From assembly GCA_034620365.1 (NCBI GenBank), contig JAQGEQ010000380.1, positions 2,108,001 to 2,172,000 of the forward strand: a stretch of DNA of 64,000 nucleotides, written 5' to 3'. The notes under the pieces are model-generated. The model did no database searches. It was not told where the DNA came from and saw nothing but the letters and a program-made list of their open reading frames with translations. Source of the stretch: Pegea sp. RAD2-039 (taxonomy: Eukaryota > Chordata > Thaliacea > Salpida > Salpidae). This document shows positions 1 to 11,899 of the stretch, piece after piece. Each line of letters begins with the position of its first letter. Position 1 is the first letter of the stretch. Position numbers and translations under genes: made by a program.

Positions 1-1084
1 TTTCCATTATCGCTTATAATTCTACTTAGAATATTATTCAGAAATTTTTAGTTTTGTTTAACTGAAAGCTGTAAAAATCAAAAAACTTATAAATGTCGAA
101 ATTAAAAGTATTTACAGAAAATTAACTAGAAAATTGCTTACTTTGAATTATAAATTCAATTTTAAAATTGAAAGTAGCGAGAAACCATAAAAGAAGTCTA
201 ATGAATAAAATTATTTGATAACAAAATGTATTAGTACAGTTTAGCTTTTGAGAAATGAGGTCAAGCTTAAATGTAAATCAAAATGTGGTAATTTTTCTTA
301 CTTAAGTTTAAGATTACAAAAAATGAAAATGCAATCTGGGAAATTTACTTAGTTATGTATAGATTGTTTATATTTCTATTTTCATGAAATAATGCTTTTA
401 AAATATTTAGCATCTAATTTCAGCTTGATAGTTATATTATAAAATCATAAAGTTTAATTTTATTTATATATAAAACTACTAGACGGTAAATAAATATAAT
501 CAAATTTAAGGAGATTTATTTGAACAAAGTACAAGATATATACCAAGAAATTCTAACTGTAAAATCAAAATCTAATAAATAAAACTTACTAAAAGAGTTC
601 ATAACAAACTTCAAATATACAAAAATTAAGATAAACTCTTTTTTATCATTCTTTAATTTTTCCAATAAAGATTAAAGTCTATTCTGCAAGTTGCTTTATC
701 TTTTAAACTTATTATTAATTAGCTAAGAAACTCAGATTATGCATACTTTTACGTTATCTCCAAAACATCATAATACTTTGCTAAATATCTTATTTAAAAT
801 GTTATCAAAACATCATTATTATTAACTTCCATCATACAAAATCATTTCAAAAATAAAAATATTCAGTTGCTGTATACTTTCTTGAATAAAACCAAAAGTG
901 ATTGCATAAAATATTTTATTACTAAACATAATTTAAAAAATTCTGTCATAATTTTCCTAACTGATTTGTTAAGAGTAAAAACACCAAAGAATCGTTGGTG
1001 GAGCAAATTTTCTGAACTTAAGCAGTAGATGGAAAGAAGTTGTCACAATATCTCCTTATTAACTGCGCATATGCTTCGATTATA

Positions 1085-1270
1085 CTAGAGAGTATAGCGA
1101 CCAAACCATCCCCTATAACAACCACAGGGTAGTGGCACTATTTATTGTTAGTTGGGAACGATATTTTCGACGCTTGTTAGCTCGTGGTGTTATAAAGCGG
1201 TATATCATCTCTGACGACAAGGTGGAGCTCAAAACCTACATATTCAAAGCATAATGTAGTAACAGTTTTA
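1085..1270 (-). repeat. Degenerate tRNA-derived SINE-like copy (family 2)
   Basis: This stretch is clearly more GC-rich than its surroundings and aligns with 37805-38040. The shared blocks are GTGGCACTAT, then a GTTGGGAA-type block, then a promoter-like segment. Read on the minus strand it holds GGTTTTGAGCTCC, a decayed form of the RNA polymerase III B box that is better preserved in the other copy. The boundaries are approximate. It is likely an old SINE insertion; I infer a tRNA origin from the better copy. Confidence 0.45.
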
Positions 1271-2273
1271 AAGCAAATTCTTTAAAGTAAAAGCCAAAAA
1301 AGTACATTAACCGTATTTCTGATTACAAATTTACTGTTTGACTTTTAATAATTAAGTTTCAACAGGGCACAAATTGTGTACGATGAAGTTTTGAAATGAA
1401 GCTACTTGTAATGTTTTGCAGTGAATTAGCTGAGATGTTGATCTTTATTTTTATTATTTTAAAATGAATTAGCTGAAATGTTACTCCCTTATTTGTCTCG
1501 AACTAAATACGAAAGCCTTTTGAAGTATTTGTTATCAAATTAGGGTATTTTCCTTCAGCAACTTGACTACAAAGTCAAATTTTTTTCACTGTTCTTTCAG
1601 CCCAAATATAAATGTATTTTTAGCAATTCCAATTGAATAAGATTAAAAACTGATGTTACATCACCCTTTATAGGCCACAAATCCATCAAAGACGAAGAAT
1701 ATGAATTTCAACTATACTTTTTGATTTTGGATATATGCTTTTATAAGTTTACTTGATCTTAAAAGATTATCTGTTTATAAAATATTTATTATAAATTTTT
1801 GGTGCTTGCTGTTGGAGGACAGTTACAGATGATCAGTAACTTTAAAATAATTTATGAATTTTATACAATATTATACAAATCCAACTTTTCTTGAAAATTA
1901 TTTCATAAAAAACCACAATTTCTCTCTAATACTTTTTATCACCACGTGATTTGAAACTAATTTGTACAACACTTTACAATGAAAATTGATAATTAAACGT
2001 TTTTAACAGGAACAGCAACTTCATTTTATGTTTCAGCTGCTCCTTTTTCAATTTTTATTTCTACATTTTTAAACTTTTTTATTTCCCACCAGAAATTTAA
2101 ACTTTTAATTCTTTATTAAATAATTCTTATAAAAAATTTTGATAAAGGTAGGTAATTACAAGTTGAATTCAAACTGATTAGAAATAATCCGTGCATGTAT
2201 CAGGCAAGGAAATTACAGGTCCCAAAATATGTTCAGAAGGTCCAAGATGTGATCAATAGATTCCAGAGTATTT

Positions 2274-2700
2274 TCAGGAGGTCCTCTCACGGTCCAAAGT
2301 AAGTTGTACATAAGTAAGCTGAACCATGCTAACATTTTTGTCGGATTCGGAATTACCGACCACCGAGGCCCATGTGACAGGTTTGTTTTCTAGAGGCATC
2401 CAGTTTATCCATTGATTTAGACAAACTATACATTTTTTTGTTGATCTTGGCAACATCGTTGCTAATTTCAGATTGAAATTTGGCCAATTCAACAAATATT
2501 GATTTGCTGATGTCGGATAATAAATTTGAATTAGAATTAGAGGAGGTAGATGATATGTCAATCAAGACGTTATGTTATCTGGTTGTTATCAAATGTATTA
2601 TAAATTTTCTTGCTCACATCACTACAGGCGAGATGAATCCAGGAGAGATATTTAATATAGCCAGTTGGCAGATTCGCAGCATTTTTTGGTAAATGTCATA
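2274..2700 (-). mobile_element. LINE ORF1 remnant (coiled-coil part), copy 1
   Basis: On the minus strand this segment encodes fragments in two overlapping frames that match the ORF1 at 36964-37611. Shared pieces include a serine/asparagine-rich segment (STSSNSNSNLLSDISK), a SLSKSMDKLDA-type helix and a WASVV motif. The frame is broken by indels, and the zinc-finger half is reduced to recognisable DNA only (2600-2690). It is a dead copy of the same non-LTR retrotransposon family. No reverse transcriptase is attached here. Confidence 0.7.
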
Positions 2701-3824
2701 GCAAGCTTTTTGAAGTAGATTACGGTACAATGAAAGTAGTATTATTGTGTATACATTCTTGTAAAGTAATAATTTGAAGACTGATATATTCAGTTGAATT
2801 AACTATCAAGTAGTCTGACAGCTGCTTGAGAAGTAATAGTTTAATCATTAGACGTAAACAATATTTAATCTAAAACGTCTTCTAGATTGCATTTGATGTA
2901 TGGAAAGTATAGATTTGCAACAGAAAGATACTATCACCTGTGAGTGAAACTTAATAGGTCTTAAAATTACATCAGTCAGTTTAACGTCGGAAAAACCAAC
3001 ACAGTAGATATTTGATTAAAAGTTTGCTAAGCAAAAGCAAAATGATCATTAAGATGAATCACCTGAGTTTAAATAGATCGTAATTGTAAATGTATCAAAC
3101 TGTAAAGATAATCACTTTTTAAGAAAGCCCTACCCGATTTTAAAGGCGGCTAATAGCAACGTAAGCAACGACGAACAACTTAATCTGGAGAAACATTTAG
3201 TAATTCGCAATACAACAATGTGAAACTTGAAAACACATATATGAGATATTTCAGAATACATATTGTTTAAGTTCCATGAATAGTTTACTACTTGTCGAGT
3301 AACTCTTAAAACATAATGTTGATAAATAAGAACTGAATGAATCATTTTTCATTTTAACAATTATATAAAATGCTCAATTCAGAATTCTTGCTTTCACAGA
3401 AGGTGACAATAATGTAGAAAGAAATTATAATCTATAATTCGTGAGTTTGGTAAATCAAACACAAATTTTCATCTGGTCTTGCATCATTAGATGCACCATC
3501 TTGCATTTCACTGCGTTTTGCTTTACTTTGATTGTCATACAATTAAAAATTATCGTTATCAAAATTAAAGTTCTTTTTCAGTTTGATTTAAAATGCTTAT
3601 AACCATTTTTATGCAAATAATACTTTAATATTATAGAAAAAATTGTTTTAATTAAGTGAACTTAGAAATAAAGAATATAAATTGTGTACCAGAAAATTTG
3701 TGTTTGATTTACCAAACCTATAAATAAGAGATTAGAAATTGTTTTTATATTACCATTACGGTAGGATATATTCACCTAGAAAGAAAACATCTGTGGCTTC
3801 TTCAGTCACAAGCTCAAGGTGAGA

Positions 3825-4160
3825 TCTCAAATTACAATTAGTACTTGGAACAAGCTACCATCAGGTATTCTATATCAGGTATCAGAATCACTTCTGATGT
3901 TCAGAAGTTAAATCATTTTAATATTGCCAACGTTCTCATTTCTAAGCCGTGATTTTTTTTCTATTTTTATAATAAACATTCTATGTAATTGTTCACTGTT
4001 ATATGTTTTGAGGACTACTGAAATGTCATGTGTTACATCTCCATCTTTCTATATTTTCAACTTAATTATATACAATAGATGATATTTGTGCAAATGTGTG
4101 TTAGCGGGAGGTGCTCTCTTCAGGCACCTTTCTTTGCGTTCATCGTAATAAATAAATAAA
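3825..4160 (+). mobile_element. LINE 3' tail, copy 1
   Basis: This non-coding segment aligns over about 300 bp with 56805-57130. Both start near ACAATTAGTACTTGGAAC, share ACATTCTATGTAATTGTTCA, and end with a GTTAGCG...CACC/CCC block followed by AATAAATAAAT. The A/T-rich terminal repeat and the repeated 3' truncation pattern are typical of non-LTR retrotransposon tails. The last 60 bp also match the 3' end of the SINE at 32125-32315, which suggests that this LINE family mobilises that SINE. Confidence 0.65.
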
Positions 4161-4960
4161 TTGGCTTTTAATATAAATTTTTTACACAATCATTTTTTTA
4201 AATTTTAAACGATTTAAAAAGAAATATAAAAAAAACTACTACAAATATATTTTTATTTAAATGATAAAACAGTTCATTATTATTTATATATTGTATATAA
4301 ATAATCGTAAACAATACTAATAATATAAACAAAAGAAAAGTACTTATTTTAAATAGTTTTGGTGATTCAACAGTTTCTTTGAAAACTGAGTAAATTTTTT
4401 ATCAACAATTTATTCTAAAAACTACTTCATAAATTAAAATTTTGGAAAACAAAGGCAATATTTTTATAATACATTCACTTATAGGTTACACTTATTGACA
4501 AAAATATAGACTTGATAAAAAGTGATAAAAATCAGTAAGTTTTAAAATAAATTCAGGCAATTGGAACGTCAGCAAACTACAACTAAGGATGATTAAGAAA
4601 AAAGTTTGATGATCAAAAATGAAATAATTATTTAAGTAATCATGGTAAAAAGTTTGCCTTAGTGTTATTGTTACCACAAAGAAAGTACTGGAGAGTTGTC
4701 AAAAGTATAAACAAATTATAATATTTATTTGTGAACTTGATAGATTACAAACAAGATTAGTATGATGATAAAGAAAGATTTTCTGCAGTGCCAACTTGAT
4801 GGTGAACATTTTAGAATTAAATTAAAAAACTGCTAAAAATTTGATTTATAATAAGGAAATAAAAATATTTCTTTATAAGGCAATTAAGTTCTAAACTGAG
4901 ATCAGTCAGCTGAAACGTGGACGCCAACCAACACAGTATAGACTTCTATACGAAAGCTCG

Positions 4961-5018
4961 TTGAGTAATTGACAACCCCACCAAATAATACTTGGTCGGG
5001 TTGTCAATTACTTAAGAG
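4961..5018. repeat. Long inverted repeat / hairpin
   Basis: The arms GTAATTGACAACCC (4965-4978) and GGGTTGTCAATTAC (4998-5011) are perfect reverse complements. Inside them ACCAA pairs with TTGGT after one mismatch, leaving a loop of about 7 nt. Pairing extends imperfectly outward (CTCGTTGA with TTAAGAG). The predicted stem is about 27 pairs. It sits just after a 39-bp motif that also occurs at 2971-3006, so it may belong to a repeat family. There is no evidence of transcription. Confidence 0.6.
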
Positions 5019-6329
5019 ACCATTAAAGTAATTTTCGACTGAAAGTTTTCAGTCTCCAAAATTGGAACAACCAGTTAATTGTAATGTCTACAATAACTAC
5101 TGAGGTTAAGAAACTGTAGGGTTATATAACCACCGTATAATCTTTAGTTTGTGGGTTTAATGGTAGATTATTATTTTTATGATAAGCGATGATCTTCTGT
5201 TATACTGGGGAACTTTATAAATACAAATAAAGAAAACAATTTTAATAAAAATGATTAGAACTTTTATATTTTGGTAATTGAAATAAGTAACAAACATTTT
5301 TTATATTTTTTTAACAAATCAGGTTGACTACTTGCTACACTTTACAGCTTTACACTATTTACAAACTAAACTACAAAAGTAGCAAAATAAAATTTTCTTT
5401 GTGTTTAACTTGTATATTAGGTTACAGGTATAAGTTTGCGTTAGATATTAATAAAAGCGCAAAATAAATTTGAAATTAAATATTTGTTGTTATTTGATGT
5501 TATCTTTCATGGAATCATTATTCAAATTTTCTTGATAATGGTAATGATGGAAATTACATTGTTCAAAACAAATTCTTGAATTTTAAATAATCTAGTTTTT
5601 TTATTTATTTATTTAGTTGATAAAAATAGGATCTTATCAACAAATTGAAAATTAAAGCTTTACTAATTTCCAAAAACTTAAAAATAACAGATTTTTTTAT
5701 CAAAAACTTGTTTTTTTAGATTTAAAGCAACCTAACTTTCGTGAAATTTTGCAAAAAACAAAAACACTTTCACTACTTATTGCTAAAAATGAAGTTGAGT
5801 GTATAACTACATGTCCCCAAGAACTCTCAAGACACTGGTAGATTTTGTATTGTATATTTTTACCTTACTAATTGATATAAAGGTCAAAATTAGAAATAAT
5901 AAACCAGCAACTGTAAGCGCACGTATATTAAAACAAATCTTCCAAAGTCCAAAAAATGGTTTATAATTTCATGGTTATAATAAAATGATAAATTAAAAAT
6001 ATTAGTTTGTGACAAGCAAGTTTATACTTGAACGTCTAAATTACTGTTTATTGTAATTGGTTAATAGGCTTATATATCAGCTGTTTAAAAAATCTGGGTA
6101 TAATATGAAATATATTTATTTTAGCTTTAAATTTTATTAGAATGAATAATTTTTTTCAAGATACTGGTAATTGGGTTCCATTTTTTACCTTAATAATAAT
6201 AATAAAATGGCATGCTTCGTTAGAGAATGACAATGATAGTTGTGTTCAAGAGTTATTGTTTAAAAGAAGTCAAAACACAGTGAGATTCAAAGAAGATAAA
6301 ATTTTTTAGGATTACTTCCTTTTCTTTAG

Positions 6330-6870
6330 AGCTGAATTTTTCTTTTCTTTTCTTCAGTTGTTTGTAGATAGCACCATTCAGAGTGATCCACTGCAATATC
6401 CTTCCAACATCTGGTACTGATATTAAGCGATTTCATATCACGCTTACAGGTATCTTTATAACGGAGATAAGAACAGCCGATGTTGGTTTATATTTTGATA
6501 GCTCTCCGTACAATAGGTTCTTTGAGATCTGGTTGTCTTCCATCAGATGGACTTGTTGATCCAGCAAAGTCTTTGCCCTCTTAGCATGCTTAGTTGTTGT
6601 TAGGCCGGTGCACTTCAAGACTTCCTCACGTGAAATCTTTTGCTGACACGTTCAACGTAATATACGACAGACACAATAGATAAGCTGAGTAAATGTACTG
6701 TATGCTTTACTGATGCAGCTGTTGATCTCGGCTTCTATTGATACTAATGATGGTACTTAGATAGACAAAATTATCTCCTTATTATCTAACTTATTAGCCT
6801 CAACGCCGCAGCCATTAACATTGATAGGCTGTGGAACGTTACCTCTTGAATTATAAGTTTTTTCTTTTTT
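6330..6870 (-). mobile_element. LINE reverse-transcriptase C-terminal remnant
   Basis: On the minus strand, in several frames, this encodes the region that follows the reverse transcriptase domain in many non-LTR retrotransposons. From 5' to 3' it shows a ...SIEAEINSCISKA segment, LNVSAKDFT, a KCTGLTTTKHAKRAK block, LLYGELSK, and RYKDTCKRDMKSLNIS-like residues followed by a conserved W...AVDHSEW. At least two frameshifts and stop codons break it. It is a 5'-truncated, dead LINE copy. The RT catalytic motif (YxDD) is not present in the window. I recognise it from the order of family motifs, not from a search. Confidence 0.7.
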
Positions 6871-7779
6871 AAAGTCTGTACAGGCTGATAAAAATCGGTT
6901 CACATAATCAATTAATTATAAATTATGAATATTTTAATGGTAACTGCCTAAAAATTACAAAAATTAAGAAAAAAAGCGATTAAAAGGTTAGTTTTTTGTA
7001 AATTTACAAAACATGCTTCATCAACTATTAGGGAATCATTCTTTTTCTTGAAAGAATTCAGTCTTAATTATAGAAATATCTAAAACATCATTTAAGTGCA
7101 AAATGAATAATTTTTGGAAATTACTTTTCCTAATTACACTGCTCTTGTACTTATACAGCACTTAAATGTATCCAGTAAGATATAAATTGTTTTTTTTTCG
7201 TCAATTTGCATGTTAGAAGCAAAAACAACATTTGTTTTAATTTCATTGTCTTTTATATAAAAAAAGGATTGTCTCATTAATGAAAAAAGCCATTACTGCA
7301 GTAATGTTTCCTTGTTAGGGAAAGTACGTGTATAAACTTTCTATTAGTTTTTTAATAAACTAAAACGTTATTTGTATAATAATCTGTATTTAACTTTAAT
7401 TATTTTACTTGCAACTTATTTTGCTATATTCAGAAAACAACTAAATATTTTTTTACTGTTGCAGTGAAAATAGAGTCTTAATCATCTTTTTGTTTATGAT
7501 GATCATTCAAACTGAAACCTTTTTAACTATCTATCTATTTAATTTGGAGTTACATAAGTCTTCTACTGTTTTAACTTTTGTATTTCTTTTATACAAATTT
7601 ATTACTATGTTTATTATAGTTATTAATCTAGTATTTTCAGTTGTAAAAATAAGTTTTAATAAAAAATAAAATTTGCTTAGCAAGTATAAGTAATATGATG
7701 ATTTAATTTTTTTTAGTCTTTAATCTCTTATTTCAATAAATTTAGGTAATCTTCATGATAACAATTATTGTAGATAGAA

Positions 7780-10700
7780 ATGGGATCAGCAACTTCTAGT
7801 TTTACATCATGCTTGTGTAATAACTCAGTAATTAACATTAATGGTCATCATTATTATAATCAGAAGCAGATAGCTGAAGGGTGAGCAAATAAGCAAAATT
7901 GAAAATCAACTTTATTAGCAAAAACTAATTTAGTTAGTTTTGGATAGTTCATATATACATATATAAAAATAAATTATGTAATACATAGATAGACTTTTAT
8001 AGTCACTAAAAGTAAATTATTAGAAACAGAATACTTTACAAGTTGTGATTTTTTGCTTTTAAGTATTGATCACTTTCATATTAATAAAAATATGAAATTT
8101 GATTATAGTTTACTAAAACTGTAGGTCCTTTTACTATAACTATATAGATATTATTTCTGTTTTTAAAGTAACTTACAAAAGTTATAGGATGTTATCTAAG
8201 ATGGAATTATTAAAACTGGTTTTGTTTACAAATGTTCAGAGGTTTCAGTTATGTAAATTTGATTGAAGAAAGAAGATCTGGGAAGTTCAGAGCTCTTAAA
8301 AAGATAATTTGTCACAGTAGTGAAGATGAACAGATTGCACTGAATGTAAGTTTATAAACAATTCTAATAAAAAGATTTTCTGAGATTAGCTACTTAAAAT
8401 TCAGTTTGACTCAAAACAAAATTGGCAACTTTGTAAACTTATTCAAATTATGTAATATTCTCTGACTGTTCCTAGATCATATAGCTTTAAGTAGAGATTT
8501 TTAGCAATGTCTTTAATCTATAGCAAATTTCATGTCTTGCTTCCATTGGTTTGTTTTCAGCTACACTAAGTTTTTCTGTGTTGACATGATATGAAGTTTT
8601 TTTTGAGACTTTTCATCAATAGCAGTTATTCTAAGATATATCATTTTCAAACTTTGTATAAATTTATGTGCTGAACTAAACTGAATACTATCTCTGAAAC
8701 ATTTCTAAAACGCTAAAAACTTTTTATCAACCTGAAAACACCTTTAAAACTTTACTTTTTCTGTTTTTGTTTAATATTTTTGAATGGGGTCATCAATATA
8801 ATGAGTATGACCAATTAGTCTTTAATCAAATTGTATCTCACGCAAATTTTATTGGTTTGTAATTACAGGAAGTTAAATATTGTCAAAAATTCCGTCATGT
8901 AAATATCATAGAGCTGATTGAACATTGTGTAAAAAGTAGAGGTCATCTTTCAGAAGTTTGGTTGGTATTTCCATTTTATAGAGTAAGTTTTTATCAGTTT
9001 TGAGTAGTTTTTATGATATGATTATATAATGTAAATATGTCACTAAAGTAGAACTACTTTTTTGTTTTACAAAATGAATTTTTTAATTTTATTAATGAAC
9101 CATTTTTGTATTAATTTTAAATTGTTCAATCATTTTCCAAGAGAGGAACTTTATATGATGAATATCAGCGTCTCAAAGCAGTTAATAAACGCTTTGAACC
9201 TGAAAGAATAGTGAAACTAATAGGTGGTCTCTGTGAAGGGGTAAAAGCTTTCCATGATTATTCACATTATCCATTAGCTCACAGGTTTCAACCAAATTTT
9301 TTTCTGAAACTACATACTCACTTTTGTTTTTTAAGAGATTTGAAGCCAGCAAATATCTTATTAACTGATAATGATGTCCCAGTTATCATGGATCTTGGTT
9401 CAGTATGTCCTGCTAGAGTTCAGATACAAAATTCTAAGGATGCCCGATTTTTGGAGGTAGTATTTACCACGTTTGTAATATAGAAGTACCTGTAAGTTGT
9501 ATCAATTCATAATTATAAATCAAAAGGTTGTACTAGAATATTCAGTTTCAAACATGCAAATATAGAACTTCAAAAATATTTAGTTATTTTAAAACTTGTT
9601 TTAATATTTGTTTCAATTTGAATTTATCACCACACACACCTATGTTCTATATGCATAAGTATTTCAAATGATAAGAGATGAAATTTTTAACTCATTCATT
9701 TTTTGTCTTATTTGTTGAAATGGAATATAAATAGTTATATTCGTTTTTAGTTAATTTCTATGTTTTCAACTTGTAATTTTTTACTAGGAAAATTTAAAAT
9801 GTTTTCTAAAACTGATTTTAAATCAAGTGTTTATAGGCTTTTAAAAACAAGACTCATTATTATTAGAATAACTATCATTACTCACAAAAGTATTTTTTTG
9901 AAAGATATTTTTGTCACATATTGATCAGCAATTTCTTCCATCTTTAAAAATGTATACAAGCTTACTCTACCAACACTACAAATAAAAAGAGTTTCACAAA
10001 TTATATGAGTACAATTTTGATAATATTTACTGATGTATTTTTAGGATCAAGCATCACAACGAAGCACATTGCCTTATAGAGCTCCTGAGTTGTTTCAAGT
10101 TCCATTTCCTTCTGTTATAGATGAAAAAGTCGATATCTGGGTGACTTTTCTAAATAAAACTTTAGATAAATTTTATCTGGGAATTACATTTAATATGTTC
10201 TTATAATAAATTTCAATTTTGTTAGATTTAATTTTTAAATTTGTGTATAGAAAACTTTATCAACAAGCTGGTTGATTTTTACAGTTTTATTTTTTAACAA
10301 ATTTCAGTCTTTGGGCTGTATTTTCTTCAGCCTGATGTTTTTGGTGGGACCTTTTGATTCAGTTTGGTTAAAAAATGATTCAGTAGCACTTGCAGTTCAG
10401 AATCCAATCAAATTCCCAGATACAAATATGTAAGTAAAAATGATCTTCATTAAAATGTATTTATTATATGATTATAAAAACTACAAATTTTAACTTTCAA
10501 TTATCAAGTTGTCTTAATTTTTTATGACAAATTTTAAGGTTCTAAACAATAATTAGTAGATCCCCTTTGTAGGATTCTAAAGCTACAGTGATGTTGTTGA
10601 ACTTCAGAAATATTTAATTTTAAAGATTTTGTTACAATCGAAACCTCCGCAATTTACAATTGTATTTTTAATTTAATTTTTTAAAATTTAAATTTCTACT

Positions 10701-10894
10701 TATTCTTTCAGTTTAGATATTTAAATAATAATTATCATAAAAAATTATCATTGCTTTTTATTGGTATTTTTTTCAGTTATTCTGCAAAATTAACTGAATT
10801 TGTCAAAAAACTTTTAACTTGTCAACCAGAGAACCGGCCCAGCATACATCAAGTGATGGAAGATTATCATTGTTCTTTGAAAAGTCTTTCATAA
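7780..10894 (+). CDS. STK16: STK16/MPSK1-like serine/threonine kinase
   Basis: Eight exons (7780-7880, 8240-8345, 8869-8982, 9142-9284, 9336-9456, 10045-10140, 10308-10429, 10777-10894) give 306 aa; human STK16 has 305. The start MGSATSS carries Gly2 and Ser6, and nearby Cys11 and Cys13 fit the N-myristoylated, palmitoylated, Golgi-associated family. The kinase domain has AEGGFSYV (32-39), the catalytic Lys54 in ALKK, HRDLKPAN (154-161), DLGS (174-177) in place of DFG as is usual in this family, and YRAPELF. The first glycine of the nucleotide loop is Ala32, which is unusual. Known STK16 acts in secretory-pathway traffic; its role here is inferred. Introns range from about 50 nt (9285-9335) to about 590 nt. 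Confidence 0.93.
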
Positions 10895-11486
10895 CATTTT
10901 GTAATATGTTTGCAACATACACTTGTATAAAAAGTAAATAATTTTGTATAGAAAGCTGGAATATATAAATATAAATACTTTTTATCTTTTCTGCCATATT
11001 TATTTTATTTATTTTCATATATAACTAGCTTACTTCAAAACTCAGCTTAAAAAAATTATTCTTCCAATTGAACTTTATTATTAGGGTTGGAATCATTTTT
11101 CTGGACAACTTTATTTGGTTAAATTATAATCTATTTTTATAAAACCAGATTTAATTACAAGCTCAAATTATCTTAAAATTTTGATGCAGTAATTTTACAC
11201 AAATAAAATTTATCAAAACTTTTAATTTTTATCGCTTTAACTTCGTGAATAAAAACTTGTAAGTAACTTTCTAAGTAATTTGTAAGTAAATCATAAATAC
11301 TCCGAGGTTTAAGCAGTTGTCACAGTTTTCTCATTACTTCTTTTTTGAACCCAACTGATTTCTGGATGACCCTATTCAAACATCACAACTATTCTTCACT
11401 CTTCAAACCAATAAAATTTAGTGTTTCTATTACAGCATCTATTAAAGAACTATTGACAAAATTCTGTTAAATTGCTGGGCTATATT

Positions 11487-11896
11487 TAAGTTTCACCCTT
11501 TGATAAAAAGCTTCTTACAATGTCCAAAATTAATACATCAACAACTGTAGCCGTATTTCTGACAAAAAATTATAAACTAGTCCCTAATCACCTCATTTCA
11601 ATTTTCAGTTACCCTGGCATTCTTGAATTTGCAATTATCCTTTCTTTTCTATAATTAGATGTTACGCAAACATTTAACTTGGCCTTTTTACATCTTTCTA
11701 GCATCTTCTTAGCTTCTTCATATGTTTAAAAGCCCTCATAGTACGCATTCATATTTAACATAGCATGATTAGCCAGTACAGCCCATTTTTCTCCTCCAAA
11801 AAGCATACACATATCTAGTAAATTGGTAAAAATTTCTCCTGGGCACTCTTTATGACTACAAGGTAACTTTTTAGGTATGTAGACAGATTGCTTTTG
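11487..11896 (-). pseudogene. Decayed coding remnant of unknown origin
   Basis: One minus-strand frame reads coherently for about 95 codons with a single internal stop, then decays with further stops. Visible pieces are KKLPCSHKECPGEIFTNLL, a GGEKWAVLANHAML segment, and TYEEAKKMLERCKKAKLNVC. The composition (Cys, Lys, Trp, amphipathic helix) looks like real protein, not AT-rich noise. It has no start, no splice sites and no neighbouring partner exons that I can find. It could be a transposase fragment or a processed pseudogene. I do not recognise the family. Confidence 0.4.
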
Positions 11897-11899
11897 ATC

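Larger units (their letters stand above)
1..7779. other. Intergenic AT-rich DNA with decayed retroelements
   Basis: No host gene could be recognised on either strand. What can be seen is a SINE-like copy near 1085-1270, a LINE ORF1 remnant at 2274-2700, a LINE 3' tail at 3825-4160, a hairpin at 4961-5018 and a LINE reverse-transcriptase remnant at 6330-6870, all listed separately. The rest is simple A/T-rich sequence with only short chance ORFs. Confidence 0.6.
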
